A DNA stretch of 64,000 nt from Prochilodus magdalenae (Eukaryota; Chordata; Actinopteri; Characiformes; Prochilodontidae), in assembly GCA_024036415.1 (NCBI GenBank), contig JAMWET010003426.1, forward strand, positions 26,001 to 90,000, in the 5' to 3' direction. Numbering within the stretch: position 1 is the stretch's first letter; the number at the start of each line of letters is the position of its first letter. Positions 14,009 through 25,304 of the stretch are shown piece by piece. The notes below the pieces were generated by a model. The model did no database searches, was not told the origin of the DNA, and saw nothing but the letters and a program-made list of their open reading frames with translations. A program made the translations under genes and the position numbers.

Positions 14009-17000
14009 CTAATACACCCTCCTTTGTCCCCCCACACCCACCCCAAAAAATTTAATAATGTTACATGTTCATTGTTTTGTTTTTATGTTTAAAGCTACAA
14101 TCAGGGTGTAAAATACCCCTGGTATTTTTGTGCAGCAAAATTTTTGGTTTAACGATTTCTGGAAATGCTCTTTTCTACTTTGGCAATATGTTTTCCACAT
14201 ATTCATGGAGAACTTACACACTCCTGCATTGTCTTTGGTGTGAGTTATGAGTTCACTATGTCCACCAATCTTTTAAAAATATAAGGTGAGTTTTAGGCAA
14301 GTTTTTCAAAGACATTGTAACAGTAGTTAAGCTATAGGGAACCAACTGCGTGAGCTAGTTTGCTACGGCATCAACCTGAGGCAGCCCAGCGTTGGAAGTT
14401 AATTGAGAATACCAAAGACAAAATCTCACCAACTGTGGGGTGAAGCAGTTCAACATAGACCTCTTCCTCAATATTAGTGTCTACTAATCCTGAAAGGACA
14501 GTATAAGACCATAACACCAATATTTTCTGGGAGCCCCATAATTCTGATTTAGAGGCATTCAGAGGGTCTAAAAGGTAAGTAAAGGTTAACCCTGTATTTC
14601 GCACCTTGGTTACCATCAAAGGTTAAGGCCAAGCGTGTGCTGCCAAAATCACTCTGGTCCCAAGGACTTTACTTCTACTGTTTGATTATGGTGAGGCAGT
14701 TTACAGCTTAATATGCAAGGGTGTACTTCAGAACCTTGGTCTTCTTTTTTATGATTCTGCCCATTTTATTACAAATTCCCTTATTGCTTTCATTACTCTG
14801 GTCAACTGGCCCACCTCACACACTCATCGCAATGTACACTAGTTTACACTAATTAACAACACTTTACATGGAAAGAAGCCAGCCAACGCACAAAGCCTCT
14901 TACCCCAATAGCTGCTAAGCACCAGATCCTTCCATCACAAATAACTAACTACACTTAACGTTGTCAACAAACACTGACGCTTCGAAAGTCTGTTTCTGTC
15001 TTCCTCAAGTAGCTTCTGCTGCTTGCCAGGCTGCCTTTGTAAACATGAATGTTCATAAGAAAGCAATATGTAACATTCTTAGCCTATGATATGGATAAAC
15101 TTAGCAAGCTAACCAGTTAGCCCCGGCCCATCTCGTCTTGTAATACTACATGGCATCTATAGTAAGACAAGGTAGTAATGAACCCTGCTGCCAGTCCAAT
15201 ATGAGAGGAAGAAGAAGTAGAACCCTGACAGTGTTTGTTATCTTTCGTCAGTCATATTGCTGTTCCCAGTACAATCATTCATAGACAAATAGCCAATGAA
15301 AGGAAGAGTAAACGACTGAAGTTCCTGGCAAGTGACCATTATAACAACCGACGCTGCCAACTCTCGGCAACAATCCACATTCGTCAAATACAAACCAAGG
15401 GTTTACATTGGTGTTATTTTCCACCACTGGAGACACTCTTGGTAAGTTTTTAGGCTGAATCAGAAATGCTTCTTCAGTAAACAGTTATTAATTACAACAA
15501 CAACGAGGAGGACTGTGCATTTCTCACAATAGGGGTGGACACCACAGCCTTCTGGTAATATGCTTCTGTTGAAACTGTTTAGAGTATCAGTCTGACCGGT
15601 TGCAGCATCCTGGTGATATTGTTTAGAGTATCACCTTGATGGGTTGCTTCATCTAACATAATGCCCCTTAATGACATGCCTGGTTAAATAAATGGTTTTA
15701 AACAATGATGATGTACTGCACATTCAGATTCACAGATCTACATTTACCTTAATTGCTAGGTCAGGTGTTCCCTCCAAGTCTGGCAAAAGACTCATGGCGT
15801 CATCAGCGCTGGCCATGGCCGCTGCTTCCTCTTCTGCTTTAACAGCTCTCTCCACCATCTCTTGCGCACTGGCTCCGAACTCCAACACCTGCACATTCCC
15901 TGAGCCTCCCTGCAGGCCCACAGGCAGCTGCGTGGACAGTGGTGAAGACATGCTCATGTCCAGTGGCTGAGGGCTGAAATCGATGCCGTCCAGAGTGAAC
16001 TCGCCTGGGTTTTCTTGAGGCGACTGTGAGGGCTGGTGATTAATGGAGGGCTCAGGGGTTGCAGGCACAGGTGGCTGACTACTTTGATCCAGAGGGACAT
16101 TATGATGCTGGGGCAGGTGGCTCGGGTGTTGTGGTGAAAGGACTGATTGGGAGGCCTGAGGCACAGGCAGAGTTTGAAGACAAGGGCTCGTCACCTGGGC
16201 AGGGATGTTATGAATGATGGTGGTTGGCACATTTCTCTGCTCCACAACGGGCTTATTAGCTTGGGCGGAGACGCGCTGACAGCCTGGAGCCTGGGTCACC
16301 ATTACAGGAACATTGACCTTGTACAAATGGCCTATGAGTATTACATGAAAGAACAAACGGGATATGTGAAGACCTCTGAAAGCACTCATATTTACTCATT
16401 TACTCATATATACTTCTCTGCATCTTTACATTTTTGCATTTGTCGATAAAGGGACCATATTTATAAAATAGTAGAGCCTGATGTAGTATGTGAATAATGT
16501 TTAAGTTTCAAAACCACTGTCTGTAAATGATGTTAAGCTATAAAAACAGTCCACTGTAAATAAAATATTTTTGTGATGTCATTTATTCCAACACATTTAC
16601 ATATGTTCAGCCTACAACAGCTAGGCATTCCTGTTGTACAGTTATTTCTTTGGACAGAACTTGCTTCGTAACAAAAACAAGGCAGTTTAATTCTGAGATA
16701 ATGAGTAATTGGACAATCATGTAAACACAAATTATGACTGTTTTGGAAAAATAAACCCATTCAAGTATAAAACTGTATAAAAATTACTGTATAAAAGACA
16801 AAACAAGCTCTTTAAAACTCATTCTACATTGCTAGAACAGCATTCTGTGACCAAGACTTTACCCTGAAGTTACAGAAGGATTAGTACAAGCTGACATGCT
16901 TCCCAGGAAAAGTTCCATTACTAATATATCACCTTTGGCCTCACATGTGGTGCAGGATCTCAAGCCCAGTTCTGACACGCTTACATTGCACAGTTAATAT

Positions 17001-20000
17001 TTCCTCTGCTTCAACACATTCACTCTTTAGCCAGCATGCAATACATCACTCAAGAGTTATGCATCTCACCTGAGGCAGTCTGAAGGGTCACTCCAGCGGG
17101 AATATGAACAGGATAGGTAACACCAGGCGGAAGAGAAAATGTTGCAATAGTGCCAGTGTTGTTCTGAAAGAAAGGAAATTGATAAATTTTATATAAACAC
17201 CTTCAGTTATAAATACATTGTCATATTCTCAACAGGAAACATGGCACTTTTCTCCACAATTTTTATTTATTTACTTTAACATATTAGAAAATATGTCAAC
17301 ATAAAAACAATATATAAAATTAACTTTAATAAAAAAAAAAACACAACATTTTATACATTTTCCCTCTAGTATGTTTAACACAGCAAATAATCAGTAACTG
17401 TGCTTTAATCCTTGAGAAAATGTGTTCTCTGTAGAGATATGGGACAAAAAAGGCGGTGATGTTTCAACTCGCATTTGTGGATGTAGTGACAGACCATGCA
17501 GTGATTTCCACTACAGAATCCTGACTGTCTTAAATGCAGCGGACCCCGGAGGCCCCCAAATCCATGGCCATCCAATATTGGTTTTAAGCCTTGTCTCTTG
17601 CATACAGAGATTCCTCCAGATTAGTTATTTTACACTGAAAAGCAATATTGTTAAATTGTTGCCTCACGGCCTTTCACAGAGTGGCAAACTCCTCCCCATC
17701 TTTACTTCTGAAAGACTCAGCCTCTCTGGGTTTTTTTCATACCCACTCACGATACAGACCTCCTACCCATAAAGTATCATTTTTATTTTTTATTTACATT
17801 ATGCACAGCGTCTCAACAGGGTGGTAAATAAAATTCTAAATATTTCACCTTCAATAATTCATCTTTAATCTAAGGCATAATGAAACTAATGAACTGCAAA
17901 GCTCTGTTAATATTGTTCCATAAATTAAGTAAGGAACATGTTCCCTTTCACAGTACTGACACAAAAACCCTCACTACTCATTAGTTATTAATTTAATTCA
18001 GAGAAAAATGTATTCCAGCCATTTAGGTATTCAACCTATTATAAAGATCTGGTATGTGGGACAATTTAGAGCTAGTAATGAAGTAAAATACCTAAATAAT
18101 GATGTGACTTGAAATAAGTGATGTAATCACAAGCAGCATCCAGGAAAGGCTAGTTCTAAGGGACAAAACATGGGCAGATGCTCACCAGTTGTCCAACAGA
18201 TTAGTAAGAATGTATTGAAATGTTTGAAAACAATATTTATCGAAAAAAGATAGGAAGAGATTTGGATATTTCTCGCACCACAGTGTAAAATTAATTCTAG
18301 TGTGTACAGGGCAAGCTGAATGGTGCTCCCTGATTCCTCAGACTCCTTTAGGAACAATCATTCATCCGTAACCATAATGGATCAGGATTAGTTTGGCAAA
18401 TATTTGTCGACCTCTACAACACAAAGATTTAACTAGTCAAAATTTTATTGCGCCAAAAGGAAGCCCTATGGTAATTGAGTCAGGAAGTCCTGACTGACTT
18501 CTCTGGGCTCTGAGGCCTCTGGTATGGGCCATCACACAGGGAAAACATGTATTGTGGTCAGACATATCTGTATTTCAAGTCTTTTTTGGAAGAAACGGAC
18601 ATCCCTCGGAGCAAAGACCAGGCTGGCGTGCAAAAGCCAGCGTCTGTCATGGTATAGGATTAGGGTGTCAGTTCCGATGGCGAAGCTAACTTGCACTTCT
18701 GTCATGCGCCATTAAAGCCAAAAAGTACATACGAGATTTTGAGGAAGCGTATGCTGTTTCAAGATTACATCTTTTCCCGTAACGCATACATATGAATACT
18801 TCAACAAAACCACATCCTGCACATTACCAAGGCGTGGCTCGGAAGAAGAGGTTGTGAGTGCTGGACTGGCCTACCAGGAGTCATGCCCTGTCCCATATAC
18901 AATATACCTTAGATCGCAAAATGTCCATATACTGTTGTAAAGCTTCTGCTGCAAGAGCAGAACAAAATTACTGAGACACTATCACTCTTTAGTCCCTAGA
19001 CATCTTTTAAGTACATTACAAATGGTAAATGCCTTACTTTTTCTGAATATGCTTTTCTAAAAATGTAAATAGAATTTATTTAAAATAAAACTATAAATAT
19101 ATAAACTATAAATATAAATGAATAACATCAAAAATGTGCTGTGGTATTATTTTCAATGTAATATAGATCAATGGTATTTACAAATCACTGTTTTTGTTTT
19201 GTTTTTTTAATTTACTATACCCCATCTTATTCCGATACCAGACTACAAAGAGAACTTTCTCAAAAGAAACAATAAGAGCAAGCAGAATTAAAGATCTTCA
19301 TGTCGAAATGATCTTCAAAAATGTCTTAGGTTCAATGACATATGATTACAGTGCATTGTCTGAGAAGAACTTTGTTAAAACAGAATAATGCAATTTTGAT
19401 GGAGTTTTCTAGTAATTATCAGGCTTTTATTTAAATCAATTAACATTTACTGCTCACATACATAGTCATACACGGTACAACTAGCAGTGAAATTATTTTT
19501 TTCAGTAACTCATGTCGTTTAAAAGGCTTAGGTATACAGAGTAATCAGGGGGACAAAAGATGCATTTCACTTACCCCTTTCGCAGTGAAACTCTGTGCAT
19601 GCTGACCAGCAGGAATGACTACTGAAGCTAAAAAAATACAAAATATTTTTAAGGGCTTGATCCTAGGGCTGAATCACAAATTTCCCCTATATAATGCCCT
19701 ACACAGGAATCAAAATACTGGCTTCTAGACCCAGACACTGCACTATATGTCTCAAAAATAATCATTTGGGATTCAACCATGCATGTGGAATTCTGCTAAA
19801 AGCTAAATATGTTTTAACACAAATGTAAGTTAACATCTGTGGCTTACTTGACATTAAGAACTGCAAACATCCTCTTGGTCATGATCATGGAAATCAATAC
19901 ATGCCTCTATACAGAAACTAAGCTGCAAAAAAATAGCCTTGGTTTTTTGATGTCACAAAAAAAAAAAATACATAAAAAAAAAAAAAACTTTACTCATATC

Positions 20001-22945
20001 TATTATTGAGCCCACGGAAGATTAACCCTGCCCAGTCACAAGGACATTATAAACCTGAATGCTGAATACTATATCAATCTCAAATGTAAACCCAATAAAT
20101 GCCATTAATGGACCTTAGGAAGACTGCAGGATAAGGGCCAATTACCATTGAAACAGCTTATGTTTTAATACCTGTAAGAAGTATCTCTCACCTGTGGGTT
20201 TCTGAAGACTCTGAGAATAATTTGCTGGCAGCTGCAAAACAAAATTCGATGGATTGATGTTGTCTTTAGCGAGGCCTTCCACAGCTTTGGACTGCAGGAC
20301 TTTGGACTCCCACCGCTGTTAGGATAAAAATATTTGCTCAAAAATAACATTAAATGTCAAGCGGTGGACAGTAACTAAGTAATTGTAATTAGTTACTGTA
20401 CTTTAGTAGTTTTTTCTGTGTATCCGTACTTCACTGAAGTTTTAATTTTGGACAAGGTGGTACTTGAACTTTGCTACATTTCAAACTCAAATTTCCTACT
20501 CTTTATTCCACTATATTATGTGAAATCTGTAGTCCCTTTCGGGTTATGTGTGCATAACGTGTCCATTATTTATGGATTCTTAGCATGCATGGAATGTCTA
20601 TTTTAGGCCTGGACGACAGAGCAGGTAAAGCAGGATGGATTAATGCAAACACTGACTTATAATAAAACATCAAAGCATTAGTGAACAGCTAAAACATACC
20701 GTTCTTGACTTTGTGGGTAAATAGACCACTACAGAGAAATATGTACACATGCACTCATGACTGGCAAATTTACACAAACACCATTTCCTTTTATAGTAAA
20801 TTACTTATGGCTAATTTATGTTTATAAACTAGAACTACAGAACTACAGATTCAACACAGTAAATAAAACTCTTTGTAAGCCTCTTTAAAACTTGTAACTA
20901 AATTGCAAATAAATATTAAACTAAAAAATTGCTTGTTTGCCAAAAAAATTTATAGTTCCAGCTAATGGAACCTGTTTCCCTTAGTGTGGTGTGCTTATGA
21001 TCACTTGAATAGACATGAGTGTCAGGCAAGACAGGTGAACTGAGAGATACGAGAGTCTCTTCACCTACAGTGAGCTGATTAAGAGTCTTGTTGCTGAAAT
21101 AATAATTGGACATTTGAGCCATAATAAATTATGCTGTAACTCTCCATACTTAAATACATTTGAAGATTTTAAGTACTTTTACTCCAGTGGAGGTTTAATC
21201 ATAGAACTTTTACTTGAGTAACATTTTACTTTGAGTACCTCCACTTTACCTTAAGGACATGGTTTCTGTACTTCGCCCACCACTGTAAATGTCCAACGAT
21301 TACATTTATTATGATAAGGAAACACCAGAGAACTTATTAATGTGGCACATGATTGGATTCTGTATAGAACAGTAAATTCACATGGGCTTTTTTAATGGAC
21401 CATAGGGAATCCCACAGCTAAATTGTACATGTAAACAAAGACATTCAGAGAGGATCTGAAGTGAAACAGTCACCTGTAGAGAAACTTATAAGACTCAAAA
21501 GTGTTCACAGTTAACAGTGGTGGTGATGCAAACCATATGTCTGAAGAGTTTAATGCCTCTACACCACGGCACAGTATTACATGAAGTAGTCATGAACATG
21601 CTGCCTCCTGTCAAGTGGTTGTTTCAGGACAGTTTCGGGATGAGGTTTGGTCATAAGTTATATTTAATGCATTTATGGCAGAGGCGTACATACAGGGTGC
21701 TGTAAGGTCATTTGACGTGTTCAGATTTACCACCTTTTTCCCAGCATCAACTGTACATATAAATAGTCCGACACGTGTGTAGCTTCCCTGGGGGTATAAA
21801 TTAAAATGGCAATACTTCTGCCAAATGTATGTTGCAAAAATTGTGATCCCTGGTTCCCATCAACACCACTGTAAAGAAATCTATAAGTCTCTCTACAACA
21901 AACCACTTCATGTAAACCCAATCCGAATCATCCTGAATCATTACTTTTACTTCTCAGTGATTCAATTATAAGGATGGTTTGGAATTCCCCTTTAACGAAA
22001 CTGTGTTTACACGTCGCGTTACCAATTTTTAGTTAGACTGCTGATATTTGATAACAGTTTATTTTCCCACAGCAGCATATGCACTCCTACCCGTCTCAGG
22101 TCCTCCAGCACTCGCTCCTTCACCCCTTCTTCCAGAAACAGTTCCCGAGTACTCTCCATCACGTCTTCAATGACGGAAAGATAGAGTTTGGGCTAAGGAA
22201 CATGAAAAGGCAAAGCTTAGCCCGAGAAAAACGTTGGAAAGGAAGAGTTAATGCTGAAAACTGGGGAAAGATGTCGTTTACGGAAACGGTGGGTTTAGGC
22301 TGAGGAAAACGATAAAAGAAAATAACGTTTAGGCTAAACAGTGTAGTGGGAAAGTGCGTTTAGGCTGAGGAAATGATGTAAAAAGTGTGAATAGACAGGT
22401 AAAACCTAGCCTAAGAAAAGAAACGGTATAAATAAGGTGAAGAAAATAATGGAAAAATAAGTAGTGTAACTCTGCCTGAGGACAAATAACAACAAGCTAG
22501 CCGTTAGCTTACTCTGAGGAAAATTAACTAATGAGAAAAACTAATTCTAGCTAGCTGGATTAGCCAAATACGTTAGACCTCTGCTGAGGCCTCAGAAAAA
22601 AAAGCATTCAGAGTAAATAACTTATTTGTTAAAGTTATACATACGTTCACTTGCAGTTTTAGTTTTGTTCGTTGTGTCAAGACTGACAGGCGACTCGTTA
22701 GCTACGGTTCAACATAACGCTAGCTAGCTTCGTGACACCTGAAAGCTAGCTAGCCCCTCGTTAACTCGTATGTCAAGTAGTCAAACAGTTGATAGTGATA
22801 ATATTTAAGAAGTGCGGTTATATCACCAGCTGTCAACTTAATAACTTAATAAGTCTGATATACTTACTACAGTGTTCGCATTTGACAGCATTATATCGAT
22901 TTAGGTTAGCTAGCAAACTGTCACAGTCGAGTAGCCATTCGCCAT
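11539..22945 (-). CDS. gtf2a1l: TFIIA-alpha/beta-like factor, 9 coding exons, 481 aa
   Basis: Germ-cell-enriched counterpart of the large TFIIA subunit; stabilises TBP on promoters in the nucleus. Exons in transcription order: 22945-22925, 22192-22091, 20315-20192, 19627-19575, 17163-17070, 16331-15748, 13839-13570, 13023-12934, 11646-11539. The N-terminus (PKLYLSVIEDV) forms the TFIIA four-helix part; GHLYKVNVPVMVTQ and VIPAG mark GTF2A1L rather than GTF2A1. A long Pro/Gln-rich spacer follows, then QLDG, fitting the Taspase-1 consensus, an acidic stretch, and the C-terminal beta-barrel (DPLNSGDDVSEQD, IHRSKNRWKFYLKDGVMC, ending GEADW). Human GTF2A1L is 478 aa with the same number of exons. 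Exon 1 (MANGYST) is the least certain: its donor GTGACA is weak, although phase 0 fits. Convergent with lhcgr. Confidence 0.9.
11927..12814. mobile_element. TTAA-bounded non-autonomous DNA transposon in the last gtf2a1l intron
   Basis: Left end TTAAAGGTGCCATAGA (11928-11943) is the exact inverted partner of TCTATGGCACCTTTAA (12799-12814). TTAA at both ends suggests a piggyBac-type target site. The internal GGTCATAGTTGAATGAGGAG resembles a common fish MITE. A retroposon tail (about 12150-12262) sits inside it. No transposase frame is left. Confidence 0.65.
12150..12262 (+). repeat. Teleost SINE/L2 retroposon 3' tail
   Basis: The segment ending AGCGTCTGCTAAATGCCTTA followed by AATGTAAATG is the well-known 3' tail shared by teleost L2-type LINEs and their SINEs. 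Only the tail and a short upstream part are visible, as expected for a 5'-truncated insertion. Confidence 0.7.
13921..14006. repeat. (AT)n microsatellite
   Basis: Uninterrupted AT dinucleotides for 86 bases in the gtf2a1l intron, after a short A-run. The remainder of this intron (13840-15747) shows no recognisable feature. Confidence 0.95.
17480..17860. repeat. Fragment of a fish Tc1/mariner-type DNA transposon
   Basis: The order of words (CAGAATCCTGACTGTCTTAA, CCATGGCCATCCAATATTGG, CAGAGATTCCTCCAGATTAG) matches a dispersed fish DNA element I recall. It carries many substitutions and no intact frame, and lies in the gtf2a1l intron between exons 4 and 5. Confidence 0.45.
18130..18990 (+). mobile_element. 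Degenerate Tc1/mariner element (copy A)
   Basis: It begins with GCATCCAGGAAAGGCTAGTT, shared with 25567-25590, and runs collinear with a Tc1/mariner transposase gene: the region near 18540-18600 corresponds to the W-S-D-E-S part, and the 18620-18720 segment (AAAAGCCAGCGTCTGTCATG) follows. Frameshifts and stops are numerous. Dead copy in a gtf2a1l intron; no function is implied. Confidence 0.6.
20358..21288. mobile_element. Non-autonomous DNA transposon with imperfect inverted termini
   Basis: Left terminus CAAGCGGTGGACAGTAACTA and the inverted right terminus CAGTGGTGGGCGAAGTACAG form imperfect terminal repeats. The sub-terminal parts are rich in TACTT/AAGTA words (CTTTTACTTGAGTAACA near 21209-21225) typical of an abundant fish MITE. 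No coding capacity. It occupies the gtf2a1l intron between exons 2 and 3. Confidence 0.6.
21490..21990. repeat. Dispersed fish repeat, second copy
   Basis: It starts with ACAGTGGTGGTGATGCAAAC and contains CTGGTTCCCATCAACACCAC, related to segments at about 950-1300. No coding frame. The name of the family is not known to me. Confidence 0.4.
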
Positions 22946-23244
22946 GACTCCCAGGCTTTCCACGGTGTGGGTGAAGAACCGTTACACAGTTGTACTGTTT
23001 ATTTTCCAGTTTCTGATGAACCGCCTCTGCTGCCTGTTGACAATAACACCTAAACGTCTCCAGCAAACACCAATAACCATGTAACTCCCCAATAGTCTCC
23101 AAATGACCCCAATAGTACAGATTGCAAGGTGCTTCATGAACTGTGTATCAAGAATTAGATGGACCTTCCACCCGCTCCACAGACATAGCAATATGGTCGA
23201 CCCATCTTCAAACATAACACGTTTTCATTTGCAGCAGTCGTCTG

Positions 23245-23250
23245 TTTATT
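23245..23250 (-). terminator. Polyadenylation signal AATAAA for ston1
   Basis: TTTATT on the + strand is AATAAA on the ston1 strand, about 385 bases after the ston1 stop (23635) and only about 300 bases before the gtf2a1l start codon (22945). Confidence 0.55.
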
Positions 23251-23634
23251 GCTTACAATGCGCTTTAATAAACACATATTAAATAATATGACACGTTCAT
23301 GTAAGTATTTATCTATAATGCATACTCTGCAGCAAACAGGTCCATGTACAATGAGAATTTCATCAAGTCTTTACATATCATTCCATGTATATGCTTTATC
23401 CATTAACAGGCTGAAGTGCGACAATACTGTAGGCCACCGGATAAGATCTGGACAGGCATGGCTTTGGGACATTGCAGCACATTGTATGCATTGTGTTAAC
23501 GTTGTGCTTATCTAACACATACATGATTTCATGCTTGTATATGGATCAGTCATGCGTGTAAATGTTAACATGAAACAAAAAGACCAAAAGTATGAACGTT
23601 TAATGCTTTTGTTTAAGGTGTTATGCAGTTTGAT

Positions 23635-25248
23635 TCATTGTGTTGCACAGCTTGATGGTTTCTGTGATTCAGCTTCAATCAGCTTCTTTTCAATCTCCAC
23701 CTAAGAAAACCCGAGAGAGAAAAAAATGATATCATTAAATGCATCACAGCCAGCTCCATGGTTATTGGCACGGATGGGGTGGAACAAATTTGTTTAATTA
23801 GCCCAATCTCACACTGAAATTCATGTGAAATGAAAATGAGTGTGTCACAGTTATTGCCACCCCTGCATTTAGTACTTCATGCAATCTGCCTTTGCCAACA
23901 TAAAGCAATGTGTATTCTCCTATAATACTTGCTGAGACTGGAGAATACAAGGCATTTAAGACTCCCTCTAAATACAGAATCTCTACAGATCCTCAGATCT
24001 GTCCTAGATCCTCACCTTTAAGCTCTCTTAGTCATGTCAGCCCACAAGTAGTGAGTGGGGCTTAGAAAGCAACTGTGACAGCCATGTCAAAACCTAGATT
24101 ATATGCTAATTAAACCATTTTGACTGGATTTGTGTCCTGCTGGATGACCCAATTTGAGTTTAATGGCTGATTTAATTTTAATGGCTGATTTAACCTCTCC
24201 TGGCGCAGGTTCCCAGGGTGTTCAGAGGGAAGCACAACAAAACCCTTCATACTTTACAGTGGAGACATTTTTTTTTCTTAATAATTATCCTTTTTTTCCT
24301 TTTCCAAACACACCTTGAGTGTCTTGTGCCAGAAAGCTTTATTTTTTATCTCACCTGATGACGGAGCATGTTAAAAGTTCTGTACAGTTATGTAAATAAC
24401 TCCAGGCACTTACATTTGTGGTTGTATTTTAGATTGGAGGAGGTAGAGACCAATACTATGACCATTACTATCTTTGTCACTGTGCATAAGGGGAAATATA
24501 CACGTTTGCCATCTTCCAGGCAGGGTCACTACAGGTCAGGTTAATTAAAACCTTTTATTTATTTATTTTAACTGTGGATAGGGGGTGCTTTCAGTCGCAT
24601 ATAGATTTTTATACCACTCCTCGATTTTGCGTGTACTGATGAATTAGTAAGGCAATTTGTTTTGTGTCCTCTCATGTTTATACCCAATGGTACCAGAGAG
24701 TCTTAGATTACCAAGTTACTGAATACCATATCAGACCTTACCTGGCAATGGTAGTAAGCTCTGCTGCTGACATGTTTTTGAGGCTGAATGTCGCTTTCTG
24801 TTCCCAGAGATTTCACACGTGTCTGCGAAGCAACTGTATCTGCAACCTCACATTCCATGGTGATAAATGGGAACCAGGCACTGGGAATCTCCTGGTCCGA
24901 TGCAAGCTCCAATTTACAGGAGAAAGAGTGTGGATGATCTACTGCTGTAAGTAAGTGGGGAAAAAGACCCAATAAGAATGTTTGTCAAAAAAACATCAAC
25001 AACAGCATAAACAAACACACAGACTGAAAATATCTGTATCTGACTGGGAATTCAGTTCATATTAAAAATAATAATAGTAACAATAAAAAAATAAAAATTC
25101 TAATAATAATATTAGAGGTATAAAGGTATAAAAGGACATCAAAAGTGACAGGCTGGATGAAGTCATGAATTTGTGCACTGGGACAGCAATGAAATGCTGG
25201 GGATGAATGACATTTAATAAAAAAATATACATATATATATATACATAT

Positions 25249-25304
<56 letters not shown>

